Part shown: piece after piece, positions 10,213 to 21,626 of the stretch
Numbering within the stretch: position 1 is the first letter of the stretch
How the letters are laid out: each line of letters starts with the position of its first letter
Assembly (NCBI GenBank): GCA_026873275.1
Contig: JANTUC010000010.1
Span: 1,550,001-1,614,000 of the forward strand
Direction of reading: 5' to 3'
Origin: Pseudopithomyces maydicus
Lineage: Eukaryota; Ascomycota; Dothideomycetes; Pleosporales; Didymosphaeriaceae
DNA: 64,000 bases
The notes under the pieces: generated by a model
The model's input: only the letters and a program-made list of their open reading frames with translations
Database searches by the model: none
What the model was told of the DNA's origin: nothing
Position numbers and translations under genes: made by a program

Positions 10213-12751
10213 ATGTTGTGGCTGTTGCGTGCCGCTGTCCTCGTACTGTGCTCCGCTGGTCTGGACGCAGCGGCCGACCTGCAGGTCCAGGTGCAGCACC
10301 CAGCAGCACCCGCGCGCGGAGAACCTGGCAAGAGCCGCCCTCTCAAGGGACGCTTCCTGCACATCACCGGTTAGTCCGCCGGCTTATCTATCGCATGTCA
10401 CAGTCTTACTGACCATTTGCTGCCCAGACTTCCATCCAGACCCTCACTACAAGACTTACTCGAGCACCGAAGCAAACGCTGCCTGCCACCGCAAACATGG
10501 CCCTGCCGGCTACTATGGCGCCGAAACATCGGCCTGCGACTCACCCGTCTCCCTCGTCAACGCCACCATGGACTGGATCAAGCACAACGTAGCCGATGAC
10601 GTCGATTTTGTCGTCTGGACCGGTGACTCCGCGAGGCACGACAATGACGAGAAGCTGCCGCGCACCCAGGACGAGATCATCGCCCAGAACGAGCTCATGG
10701 TGCAGAAGCTCACCGAGGTCTTTGGCAACAACAAGGATGAAGAGGATCCAACCAAGGACTTTAGAATACCAATCATCCCGACTTTTGGAAACAACGACAT
10801 TATGCCGCATAACATTCTGCTGGGCGGGCCGAACAAGTGGACTGTAAAATATACGGATATTTGGAGGGGATTCATCCCTGAGGCGCAGCGACATCAGTTC
10901 CAGCAGGGGGGCTGGTTTTCCGTCGAGGTCATCCCAGGGAAACTGGCTGTCGTGAGCCTGAACACGCTGTGGGTATACTCTTGGTGGGATATTGACGTGT
11001 ACGAAGGGATGCTGATAACATATTTAGGTATTTTTTCACCTCCAACTCGGGCGTCGACGGATGCGCAAAGAAGAAAGAGCCCGGATATGAACAGTTCGAG
11101 TGGCTGCGCATTCAACTCCAGATCATGCGCGACCGCGGCATGTCGGCTATTTTGATTGGACATGTCCCGCCTGCACGTGTGAACAGCAAAGAAAGTTGGG
11201 ACGAGACCTGTTGGCAGAAATACACGCTTTGGGAGAAGCAGTATCGGGATGTGATCGTTGCGAGTATATTCGGGCACATGAATATCGATCATTTCATGTT
11301 GCAGGACTTCCACCATATCAAAAAGGGCGCCAAGAAAGGACTCATGGCGACTAGCGATATCCAAGCTACGATTGAAGAGCAGGAAAATGGTTTGTTGACG
11401 GATGGAGAGGTTACAGTGGCATCTGCATCCGATTATCTGGTCGACCTGAGATCGCGGTGGTCGAAGCTCCCTTCACCACCGAAGAAGAACAAGAAGAAGC
11501 AGCAATCAATCGGCGCATATATCGACGAGGACGAAGACCAAGAAATCCCCAGTATCTGGCAGAAGACTCTTTCCCCTTCAAGAAACCTTCCAAGAAACCA
11601 AATGGCGGTTCAAAGAAAACCTTCCTGGACAAAATCGGAGGCCGCTATGCAGAACGCTACAGTGTCTCTCTCGTTTCGCCCTCCGTCGTCCCAAACTACT
11701 TTCCCACCATCCGTATCTTCGAATATAACATCACCGGTCTGGAACACCTCGCCGTATCGCCGCTTTCTGACCAAGAAACCTTCAGCAACTCGCTCATCCA
11801 AAAGCTAGCCACCGAGCACGAAACAACCCCTGACGATCACGAGTTTCTAGACGACGATTCCTACTCCCGCACCATATCCTCCATCCTCAAACGCAAACAT
11901 AAACACTCCTCCAAAACCTCCTTAAAAAAGAACAAGAAATACAAATTCAAGGTCCCAAAGGGCCCCAGCAAATCATCACCTCCCGGCCCCGCATACAGCC
12001 CTCAACCCCTAACCCTCACCTCCTACACGCAGTACTTTGCCAACCTAACGCACATCAACAACGACTTCGTCGAGTCTCTGACCCCACCGCCCTCGCACTC
12101 GCGATCCCAGTCCCCCAACAACAACACCCCCAAACTCTCTTCGGCCTCGCCATCTCCCCCGACGGCATCATCGAGCAGTCAGGCTGGAAAGAAGGCAAGC
12201 ACGGCAAACACCAGGGCAAAAGACCGCACGTGAAACCCAGGCCCAAGAAGTTCCGCTTCGAAGTCGAGTACGATACCAAGACGGATAAGAGGTACGCGTT
12301 GGAGGATTTGACGGTTAGGAGCTTTGTGGATTTGGCGAGGAGGATTGGAGAGGGGGATGGGAAGGGGAAGGGGAAGGCGAGTTTGTATAGAGACGGGGAG
12401 GGGGAAGAGGAGGTAGAAGAGGGAGAGGAAGAAGAAGAAGAAGAAGAAGAAGAAGAAGAAGAAGAAGAAGAAGAAGAAGAAGAAGAAGAAGAAGAGGTAG
12501 AAGAGACTAAGGTAAAAGGTGGAAAGAAAGGTGGCAAGAAGAAAAAGAAGAAGGGAAAGAAAGGCAAGGGCAAGGGCGGGAGTAAGAATAAGACGTGGCT
12601 TACGTTTGTGAACCGAGCGTTTGTGGGGACGCTGGATGAGAAGGAGTTGGGGTTGTTCTCGGGGGATTTTGATGTTGAAGGTGAGGATAAGGAAGAGAGT
12701 GTGGAGATTGATGTCGAGGTCGACAAGGACGAGGAGATCATGGAGTTATAA
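10213..12751 (+). CDS. PPN1: Endopolyphosphatase, vacuolar (PPN1), frame broken twice
   Basis: Metallophosphatase that cuts polyphosphate in the vacuole. Starts MLWLLRAAVLVLCSAG (signal-anchor). Exons 10213-10369, 10428 to about 11018 (donor GTGGGA, frame-consistent) and from about 11063. Metal-binding motifs are DFHPDPHY, WTGDSARHD, FGNND, GHVPPAR and GHMNIDH; later family blocks are RYAERYSVSLVSPSVVPNYF, SKSSPPGPAYSPQ, FEVEYDTKTDK and DLTVRSFVDLA. The tail has a polyglutamate run and a Lys/Gly-rich stretch. Homology moves to the +1-inserted frame somewhere in 11500-11640 and again in 12055-12135. Each is repaired by one extra C in a C run (11547-11550; 12112-12116 or 12127-12131). No plausible intron explains either. 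It is therefore either a pseudogene or, more likely, has consensus indels. Family identity is secure; integrity is not. Confidence 0.88.
12428..12494 (+). repeat. (GAA)n microsatellite inside PPN1
   Basis: An almost perfect run of about 22 GAA triplets encoding polyglutamate in the PPN1 C-terminal acidic region. Triplet unit length keeps the frame when the repeat changes length. Confidence 0.9.
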
Positions 12752-13646
12752 GGCCGTGTTGCGTGGTGTGGTGTTGAGTCGTGTTGTGGTATACCCCTTT
12801 CCTTTGACTTTGGTCTATAACATCTGCATATTTTCATCCACGCTGCATATTGTACAGTCCTCTTCTTCTTTTTGTTTAGCGCATTTCGGTTTTCTTGCAT
12901 GTTTGCATGTTTGCATGATGGATGGGTTGGGTTAGGTTGGGTTGGGTTGGGTAGGGTAGGGAGAATATGGCGTTTGGGATGAGGGCTTTTTTGTCTCGGT
13001 ATGATGGTGTGTGTATGACATTGCATTGCATGGTGTGTGTTGCGTGGTGCGGTGCGTTTGGCATGATGTATGGATGGGTGGGATATAGTGTGGTGTGGTG
13101 CAGATGTCTTCTCATCTGGGGTGATAGATGCATATGTCAGTTGAGCAATATCCTCCATCATTTTTATTGACTATTCTCGGAGTGATCTAATTAGGTTTTC
13201 ACGACAATAGTTGATAGACGTGATGTGTATATTCGATTGAACGAGAAGTCCGATAAGCGAGGTGGTAGATAGAGAGCGAGGAATACGAGGGGCGGAATGG
13301 CTCGCGGGGCACCCTCATCGCTTAAATCCTGCCTCGCGAGCCCCTGTTTGTCCCTCTGATGCGTCAAATACCGGTGAAGAGCCATCGGTGGGGATGATTG
13401 GCTGGTTGTGTGGTTATCGTGGCTGTGGCGCTTCGGATTGGTCTGCGGTTTTCTTTTTCGTGCATGGAAGTATAGTCAGCCTTGTGCGTTACCCGCTCAG
13501 TATATATTGCGGCTCGGTGAGAACAGGATTGAAGTCAAACTGAACAATACATTCGTGTGAGGGCTAAAAACGTAAAATCTTGATTACGGGGAAGTGTTTA
13601 TCGTTTCGTTTAAACGTTTTGCACGACCAACATACAGCACCGGAGG
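12752..13646. other. Intergenic with G-rich tract
   Basis: 3' flank of PPN1 and promoter of the zinc-finger gene. It contains the G-rich block at 12924-12961 and T/G-rich DNA. A long minus-strand ORF over 12055-13161 is antisense to the PPN1 low-complexity tail and is not believed. Confidence 0.4.
12924..12961 (+). repeat. Telomere-like G-rich tract (GGGTT/GGGTA units)
   Basis: Eight G-runs of 2-3 spaced by TT, TTA or TA, beginning GGGTTGGGTTAGG. This is a degenerate telomere-like or G-quadruplex-capable sequence about 170 nt downstream of the PPN1 stop, on the sense strand, so it may lie in its 3' UTR. Confidence 0.6.
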
Positions 13647-16285
13647 ATGCCTGAAACGTCTTTGCAACCTGATGGAGATCTTTACGATCAGCTCGTTCCG
13701 TTGCAAACCGAAGAGGAATATTCCATGTTTGATTTACCATCAAATGATCGTACTCCGCAATACAGAACGGACTATCTCTCTTCACATTCAGCTAGGCTTC
13801 CGGCTTGTAGATCCTATATTCTTGATACAGAAGCCAATAGCCTTAACGAGAGACTGTCAGATGTTCAGAGCAACTATGAGGAATTTTTCCGTCCGGAGGA
13901 TCCCGGCCATCCGAAGGATACTGAGACAGCAACACACGAAAGAAAGATCGACCGAGAGGTTGGAGACACCTTACGTCCTTTTCTTTGCTTTCATGAGAAT
14001 TGCGGAAAGCGTTTCAGTCGCATCGATGAACTGAGGTAGGTGCTTCATTACCCGAGATAAACCCGAGGATACTTACTTGCACTGGTTTCAGACGTCATCA
14101 AAAGACGCATCTGAGCAAATCTGAAACGCCTCATAAATGTCAATTCTGTGACAAAGGTTTTCTGCATCTCAAGGAACGCATGGACCATGAAGTTAGAATC
14201 CATAAGCACCTTGGCTACCTTCCAAAAAACGCTGTGCATCGCCATGAGCGAGAAGAACCCACAAACCAAGTTCAGGCCTACGATGCGCAAATTATAACAT
14301 CGCCGCGTGGACCGGCCACTTCACTTATACGATCAGGTCTTCGGCCCCAGGCAGAAATTGTCACTGCAAAATTTATATCAGGGCGCACAGAGCTAATACA
14401 GAGTAAAATTGATGCAAGAAATTTCTCTGGACACCAAAACGATCCAGTTATTCCACCCACAAAATTGCCGGGAGAGTCTGAAGACTATGTTCGAACGCGG
14501 AGGACGAACTATCACATGCGTTCAATATTAAAGGAAGCTCCAGAAGCATTAGGCAGCCAATTCGAAATGGAAGACGAGCTTGTGGACGGCGATGATTCTA
14601 ACGGGGGACTTGATCCTAACAGTTTGTTTTTATCTCCAACTGCTTTGGTAGTTAAGAGCTGCCCCGAGCAAACAGCTCTTGAGGCTGCAGAACAGGCTGC
14701 GGAAAGCGTTCAAGAAAATCAGGGCCAAGCTCCTAGTCATGATCGAGAAAATAATAAAACCCAAAAGGACCGGCCCCGTGTACAGCAAGGATTCTACGAA
14801 GTCTCTCGTGCGTCGCTAGAGGATGATGATAGTTCTACAACCATTACTCAACCGTTAACTAGCAACACGTTGGATTCTGGAACTGATGCCTTCGAAGAGC
14901 AGATCTACTCCCAAGTGAGCAGTGCAGGTAAAAACATTTTAATGACCTCGAATTCTGGCGAAACAAACACTCCGGTTGTTCATACACCTTCCTCTGATCA
15001 TGGGTTCGACTTTAGGGAAATTGGGCAAGATGACACCGCAAGGACTCCTATGAACACTGCAAACCCCCCAGGTTTAACTACAGCTTACCCGTCTAGTCTT
15101 GGTTTCGGGGGCGTAGAGCTTCCCAATGCTATCAGTCATGGATTCCACCAGGTGGTACACAATGTATTAATGGTTCTAGGTCTCCTAGAAAGCACGATCC
15201 CACCAAACTCCCGTCGCATTCGGTGGACCTGCGTAAGTAGAACGTGTGAGGTTATTGGAAAATAGTTAATGAGAATAGAGTTGCGGCAGGAATCTCTACG
15301 ACGATTTCATTGAACTCACACCCGGTGGTCTGGATGACTTGCAAAGAAAACTGGAAACCAGAGATCAAGAAAGACAGCACACCAACACAGCTCAGGGATC
15401 ACCCGCTAGTACCTCCTCTGGAATTACTCGTATCTTGTCTATATTTGGGAGCATGCCATTCATTAAGCAACATATAAACGGAAACACCGTTGGTGCTGTT
15501 CAACTGCCAACTTATCATTCACCGAGCACGACTTTATCAGTAGCTGGGACAGTTAGATCTTTGTGCTTGCTTTTATGCATGAAAAGTGGAATATTCGGAA
15601 CGGATCTTCACTATGGACAATTGCAGAATGTGAAATGTGATCGAGACCTCCTAGAACTATTGCGGATAGCCTACCGAGAGCGACGTAGCAAGCTCCGACG
15701 TGCGATATCCTTCCGCATCGTCAGTGGTATTAGCATTGTTAAGGTCAGTAAGTTCTCTAATATCGATGGGCGTCAGAGCTGAAACTATCAAAGTTCGTTG
15801 CAGACATGAACGCGCACGTGGATATCCACCCGCATTCAATCTACTGCGGTAAGACCGACTGTATCTGCTTACCGCCCAAATGCAAGGTAGAACCCGAGCC
15901 AAACAGTGAGTATTCCTGCAATCCAATTCCAGCACGTCATATTCCACCTGTCGGCGAGAACTATCTCATGCATATGTTTTCTGCACCTGAGTGCATCCAT
16001 CCGTCACAGGTGTGGATTTTCAATCAGATACCCAAACGGACATGTGGCCAGCTTATTGCCAAACCAGATGCGCCAGCTGAAGGTTGGGGTCTACACTTTC
16101 AGGAGGGATGGCACTGGGTGAAGATTATGACTGTGAATCTTACTCTTTTCGTTGGAGGCAGCTTGGTGTTTGGCCTGGTGTACGCGGTGCTTCGGAAAGA
16201 TGTACAGACTGCGTTTACCGTTGCTACGTATTGGTTCACTGCGTCGAGTATTTTGTTTGGATACTTAGTGGCGAGAAGTCCATAA
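13647..16285 (+). CDS. C2H2 zinc-finger protein with C-terminal membrane hairpin
   Basis: Four exons in phase: 13647-14035, 14092-15232, 15279-15747 and 15804-16285; 826 aa. Two C2H2 fingers sit near residues 115-165: CFHENCGKRFSRIDELRRHQ (C-x4-C-x12-H, split by intron 1) and CQFCDKGF. A long Ser/Thr/Asp-rich linker follows. Then comes a block I recognise from a fungal lineage family: RWTC-SCGRNLYDDFIEL, recovered by using acceptor AATAG at 15278, which restores a C-x-C-G pair. A further Cys-rich block follows (CGKTDCICLPPKC) and then EGWGLHFQEGW with two hydrophobic helices at the end (MTVNLTLFVGGSLVFGLVYA and the segment after it). Fingers suggest nucleic-acid binding, yet the end is membrane-like. 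The function is unknown. It lies 735 bases upstream of the CorA-like gene, same strand. Confidence 0.85.
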
Positions 16286-17019
16286 ATCTCGTGAGTTTGA
16301 TATGTAGGGTACTTCTGTCTACTGTGTTGATTTCAAGTGTTGGGCTATGCGATGACGGTGGACTTAACACAAGTGCTGTATAGTTATAAACAACTTCAGC
16401 CGTGCTTGGGGGATGCTGAGAAACCTAGGCGTCTATTATTGTGCTATGATGCGTGAGGCTGGGAAGGTGAACAGAATAACGGCACCCCGCAAGGATTTAG
16501 ACCCAGCTTAAGATCTTGAAGTATCCATAATCAATGAACGTAGGTAAATTCAATGGAGAACTGGATAATTTTTTTACTTGCAGACTCCTATGTTGAATGA
16601 TTCGCGGCAAATAGCTGTTACCAGCTGGTGCAATCGATTCTTTTGTACGGCAAAAATAGTATAAAAGTGTTTGTCGAGGTCATTGCACGTGGTACTCAAG
16701 AATACAATCGAGCAATAAGATGGGGGTGGCTGTGCACATCGCGTATTGTGTTCAGCTGCATACGCACCCGTATTTCCGCCGCAGCCAGCCAATCATGCGG
16801 GGTTTCTGCTTATTCTTTATAAAACTCATGATGTTGAGCTGCAGCCTGACTGCTGAAGATCCAAAATACCCCTCCCTCCCCTCTCCAGAATATTCCCATG
16901 CGATAATCAACTCTTAGTGTAGCTTCCATCCTTACAGCTACCAAAATCGCTAATTGCGCGATACGGAATGCAAAATATTTTACGTCTGTTTTCAGCCTTG
17001 TCTACACTGACAGATCAAA
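16286..17019. other. AT-rich intergenic, promoter of the CorA-like gene
   Basis: About 730 bases of A/T-rich sequence between two co-oriented accessory genes. Only short meaningless ORFs. I see no repeat or RNA gene. Confidence 0.4.
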
Positions 17020-19630
17020 ATGGAAGTGTTAAGTCTCGCTGCCGAGGTCACCAGTGTTATTGGTTTGATAAATGAAATATTCAAAGAGATAGAAACGTGC
17101 AAGCAGAAGCAGATTTCAAAAAGATCTACAGACGAAGTCTCTGAAACTGAACACTCCCTGTTATCGATCAACAATGTATATCACTATGTCTTGACTCTTC
17201 TCGAAGATCAAGATTCTCGCCTTTCCGCTGATACACATCTTTTGTCGTTGATTCAACGGACGAGAGAGAATTTGTTAGAGCTGTTACAAAAGCTGCGGAG
17301 AATTCAAGTTTCCAAAAGGAACAACATGCTCAAACAAATCCAATTCACAGACTTAGGTTGGCGAGAAATCCTACGTGGTCTCGGAGACATTCAGCAGGCT
17401 ATGCAAATATGGGTCAACTTCATAACTCTAGAGCAATCTAAAGTGCGGAAACCGTCGAAGTCCCAAGACACTTCCACACCGTTGCTTGGCGCACCTAAAA
17501 ATGAAAAGGGTGATGGAGAACGTCCTGTGGAACCACTACCTCTCGATGGGGCATCGAACTCTCCAGATGCCTACGTGGATTGTATGGCTGAAAGATGGAA
17601 GAGGTTTTTCGAACGTGTTGCATTCGTAACTGCAGAAGATGACAACCCGTTGCCGCGAAGAGATACAGGAAGAAGTTACTTTGTCAGATTGATAGGAAAC
17701 GTGCGTCTGGAAATATGTGTCCGATTCACTAAGGCTTACAAGTAATAGAGCAAAGCCCCCGTGAACCCCGAAAAGCCCAGTCTAGAAGAATTAGAAGGGA
17801 ATCTTATCACATCTGAACTTTCCGTTGAGACTGGCATAGCGAATGAAACCCCAGTATCAGAAGAAATACTCCCGGGAAGATTCTTATGTTTGTAAGTACA
17901 CACTTGATCCCAGCTGTCTCGTTTTTTCTTTAAATGAAAAAATAAAAATTAATCTTGCATTTGGATGCAGAATCAGCGAGCGTGATCCCCGCGGCAGTAC
18001 AGCTCTACCTTTTACTAGGGCTACGTTTTTGTCCTTTGCGCACCGAACCAGGCTTCCACCAGCGTTCTTTAGAGCTATGTACAAAAGTAATTTTGTTCGA
18101 TACATTCGTTTTTCACATGATGTTTGCATGAATTAATGGGTTAACGAGTTACAGAAACACCGCAACTGCTCTTCTGTCATGGCGACCCCGATATCAAAGG
18201 TTTTTGTTTGAGTATCTATGCGGCTTGAATGTATACTGACACTCTCAGGTTATGTATTCCGTATGCCAGATTCTGAAAAAGAGGACTGGACACTTGGGTT
18301 GTCGTGGAATTCAAAACTCGGTAACATACAAGGGTTTCTACATGGTGTACGGGGCAATGAGAAAGATATATTGGTATGGATAAATATTGCTTATCCTTCA
18401 ATTTTTGTCCTCACTCTTCTTTCGACGCTATCTTTTGAGAACTTCGGGAAAAAGGCCGAGGACACGGTTCTTTTGATGCAGTAGGTACGTCATATTTACT
18501 GACAGGTTCTTAGTCAAAGCATCTCGCCGATAGCTATTCATACATATATCACCCAATGTGTCTGCCTGTTATTCTGTGCGAGATGATGACTTGAGACCGA
18601 CTTTTACGGTTTCAGAGAATATGCTAAAAGGCTGTGGAATGTTGAATTCAACACGAAGACTGCCTTGGTTAGTTATGAGCTTGAAGCAACATGCTTTTTG
18701 ACTGAGTCGAGATACAGAGCACAGAGAAAAATAGTTCCCAACGACATAATTTCGAGGAAATGACTAGGTCTCTGAACACCATCATTTCGCGACTTGCCAT
18801 TCACGACATGCGCATAGAAGCAAGCAAAACGTTTGTTAAACAAATAGATGACTGTATTGAAACCATTAGTAGTCAAATCATCGTTGAAAACAATGGCATG
18901 CCAAAAGTGCGACGCGACTATCTGACAGCCGCAAAGACACCTCTACAAGAGCGATTAGATCATCTCAGGATTGAACTCCAAGCTTTGGCACTTGAGATTT
19001 CACTCAAACAAAAAATCGCACAGAGCCAACTTGAAATTGTAAGTTTTTACGACCGTTCATACTAGACCAAAACGCTTAGGTACATACTACTGAATACGTG
19101 GCCTTGACTGATGTATGTTTTGTTCCAGGTCTACAATCTTGTTACTCAGCGAGACAGCCATGACAATAAAACGTTGGCAGAAATATCGACGGAAATTGCA
19201 ATCCTTACGAAGAGTGATAGTTTCGCCATGCGCACGCTCGCGATCATGAGCATTGCTTTCCTCCCAGCAACCTTCGTCGCGGTAAGCACTATGGTATCCT
19301 GTTACAGGGGATTCGCAAACTGATTAAAGCCAGTCCTTCTTTTCAATGAGTATGTTCAATTGGCAAGCCCCTAAAGGCGATCCAGTTCTCTCGTCTCGCT
19401 TTTGGATATACTGGGCTGTCACGGTACCCTTGACCCTCACTGTCTTCCTTGCATGGCTCCTTTGGTATCGAGGGCACCAAAAACATGACACTTTTGCGGA
19501 GAACATGCGAGCTCGCGTACAGCAACGAGGCATACAGGATATCACTAGTCATAAAACTCCCCTAATGGGTAAAGTGTGGTATCCCGGCCGGCGATCTCAA
19601 CCGAAGACAACGATGAGGAGAAGTAAGTAG
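17020..19630 (+). CDS. STAND-type N-domain protein with CorA-like membrane C-terminus
   Basis: Ten exons in phase: 17020-17700, 17749-17891, 17971-18086, 18149-18199, 18249-18373, 18514-18575, 18616-18667, 18718-19038, 19129-19281 and 19334-19630; 666 aa. It opens MEVLSLAAEVTSVIGLINEI, a helical N-domain typical of fungal STAND/NLR-related proteins. The middle has family blocks PQLLFCHGDPDIKGYVFRMP and, joined across introns, DILSKHLADS and IYHPMCLPVIL. A coiled-coil helix (residues about 420-530) leads to the CorA-like end: QRDSHDNKTLAEISTEIA, AMRTLAIMSIAFLPATFVA (TM1), FFSMSMFNWQ and a second TM (FWIYWAVTVPLTLTVFLAWL). The canonical CorA GMN loop is absent (SMSMF), so Mg2+ transport is doubtful. 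Exons 4-6 are the least certain. A membrane sensor or signalling role is inference. Confidence 0.8.
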
Positions 19631-20046
19631 CCACAGTCATTGAGCGGTCGGCAACTGCACTCCCCGACCAATTTGACGCTGAGACTTTGTTGAGACAAAG
19701 AGTACCAACTGTGCAGCTGGGGTGAGCAGGCATAGCACGCATTCTGTAGCTTCATGTGTTCATGTTAGAAAACGAGTTGTAATCCAAAACCTCATGCAAG
19801 AAACCGGAATAGAAACTACCACAACACTGTTTCAAGATACTATTCTAATTTTGAGAAATTTCCCGAGAATCTCCAGAGTCATACAAAAACACCAGCACCA
19901 TTATCTCTATAATTACTCAGACCTCTGCCTCGGTCTATCTAACATGGTCCAAGCTCAAGCTGGACCTCACCCCACTCACACCATTCACCATCAAACACAT
20001 CGATCCTCACACCCATTGACAAGCCCCGCCCAACCAATCACCCACA
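19631..20046. other. Intergenic, promoter of the DUF423 gene
   Basis: About 415 bases. The last 100 are C/A-rich (CCACTCACACCATTCACC...), typical of a fungal 5' UTR. Nothing else is seen. Confidence 0.4.
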
Positions 20047-20468
20047 ATGCCTCCCTTCTGGACCATCGGCTGCCTCTACGGCGCGACCTCCGTCGCCCTC
20101 GGCGCCTTCGGAGCCCACGGCTTGAAGAAGCGCATCGCGGATCCAGCGCGCATCACCAACTGGAGCACCGCCGCGCAATACCAGGTAGCCTTTCTCCAGA
20201 CCATACACAAGTGCAAAGCTAACAAGCCGTAGCTCATTCACTCCGCCGTCCTGACCTTCGCCTCAGTCGCCGCGCCGCAAAACACCGTAGCCATGGGCCT
20301 CTTCACGGCCGGCATGACCATGTTCAGCGGGAGCATATATTTGTTGGTTTTGGATCCTCAGCGGTGGAAGTTTTTGGGACCTGTCACGCCTCTGGGGGGT
20401 TGTGCTTGATTGGGGGGTGGGTTGCGCTGGCGGTGGCGAGGAGGCCGGTGATGCCGAAGTTCAAATAG
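20047..20468 (+). CDS. DUF423 (YgdD/TMEM256-like) membrane protein, frameshifted in a G run
   Basis: Small hydrophobic four-helix membrane protein of unknown function. Exon 1 20047-20184 (WTIGCLYGATSVALGAFGAH, the family's GAFGAHGL core, then TNWSTAAQYQ). Intron 20185-20232 has branch GCTAAC. Exon 2 from 20233 continues LIHSAVLTF, LFTAGMTMFSGSIYLL and FLGPVTPLGG. As written, the frame ends at 20409 (about 104 aa) just after TPLGG, losing the last helix. One more G in the G6 run at 20394-20399 restores the family ending (LCLIGGWVALAVA) to a TAG at 20466-20468. Either a recent null or a consensus error; the intact reading of the downstream 60 nt favours error. Confidence 0.85.
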
Positions 20469-21626
20469 AGGGTGGGGCAGGATGGAATGTATGATATGGA
20501 GTGGGACAAGGCTCCTGTTCTATTTGTGTACGATAGGTGTGTGTGTATTTGTGGGAAGAAGCCATGTGGTGGGAGGAATGACATGTCTCCACTTTGGAAA
20601 TGCAAGAGACTGGAAATCTGCAATCAGTCAGGAAGGTTCAATGAACCTAAATTATTATCTATCCAAGAGAGAAAAAAGTGCTATTTCCGTGTCGTTGAGC
20701 ATAACCGATGCTTCCGAAGCTGTGATCATGCTGAGGTGGAATCAGATTGGGTTAGCGCAATCTAACGCCAAGTCAGCCTCATGAACTCAGGTTATGTGAA
20801 TATAACCAGAGAAACGGAAAGATAAATATAATGTGCTGTTATCTGGATGGATATAAGCTTTACCATACACTTGTTCTTTTTCATCCGTAGGAGACGCATT
20901 GTAGAAATGTTAGGCAGGAAGCAATAAACCCACACATACACCTAACCCTACACCTAACCCTAACCCTAACCTTCGATAACCCTAAGAAACCCTAAGTTTT
21001 AGTCGTGAAATATTATTGTAAATAGCAAAAATAGGCGAACGCTCAAGCACGAACAATATGCATATTCTCTTATCCTAAAATCGAGATAATAAGCGTCGTG
21101 TTTATAACACTATCGTCAAGATTTGATTGCCAACCTCCTCCCTTGGCTGAATATCACGTGATATCGATGTCGTATATGGTCAGCAATAACAAGGCAATGG
21201 GAATGTCTCGGTACCAATCAAAGCTATGTTTCACACAGTAGCAACGCCTCATATATAGCTCTACCACACCGCATCTTAACCCTCCGAGGTCGAATCGCTA
21301 GCTCTTTGGTGAAGCATAATAACAGAAAACGTGAAAAAATGTTCATAGCAGAAGAAACATGTATCTGTAAGATAGGGACGATAGAAGAACATGGGGGCAT
21401 GTGCATGGTGAGACATGCACCTCGGTTCTCGTGGCAATACAAACGCGACAGCTCACCATGGGAACGAAACAAGACAAGAAAGATTCTACAATTCATCTAT
21501 GTTGAAAAGATCATCTAGCTCATCAAATGCCTATGATATCTAGAGATCCGTCAACCCCACGAGGTAATCACATGCAAGGTCATTCCCCCTCAGCCCGAGC
21601 TTAGCACCAGCATACCAACAATGCCC
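20469..21626. other. AT-rich intergenic with interstitial telomeric repeat
   Basis: About 1.15 kb, A/T-rich and TpA-rich, with no supported gene. It holds the CCCTAA block at 20941-20996. The composition contrasts with the GC-rich DUF423 gene beside it, as in decayed or RIP-affected DNA. Confidence 0.45.
20941..20996 (-). repeat. Interstitial telomeric sequence (CCCTAA)n
   Basis: Perfect and near-perfect CCCTAA units: CCTAACCCTACACCTAACCC, then TAACCCTAAC, ATAACCCTAAG and AAACCCTAAG. This is the C-strand of the TTAGGG repeat, so the G-strand reads on the minus strand. It lies inside the window, far from any end. Confidence 0.9.

Noticed and set aside
12055..13161. Long minus-strand ORF of 368 codons
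   Set aside because: It is antisense to the PPN1 tail; its poly-Ser is the complement of the GAA repeat and it has no domain.
18440..18480. Extra exon in the CorA-like gene (AACTTCGGG to ATGCA)
   Set aside because: It would force a 33-nt intron and the wrong frame for the conserved IYHPMCLPVIL block; joining 18373 to 18514 restores that block.
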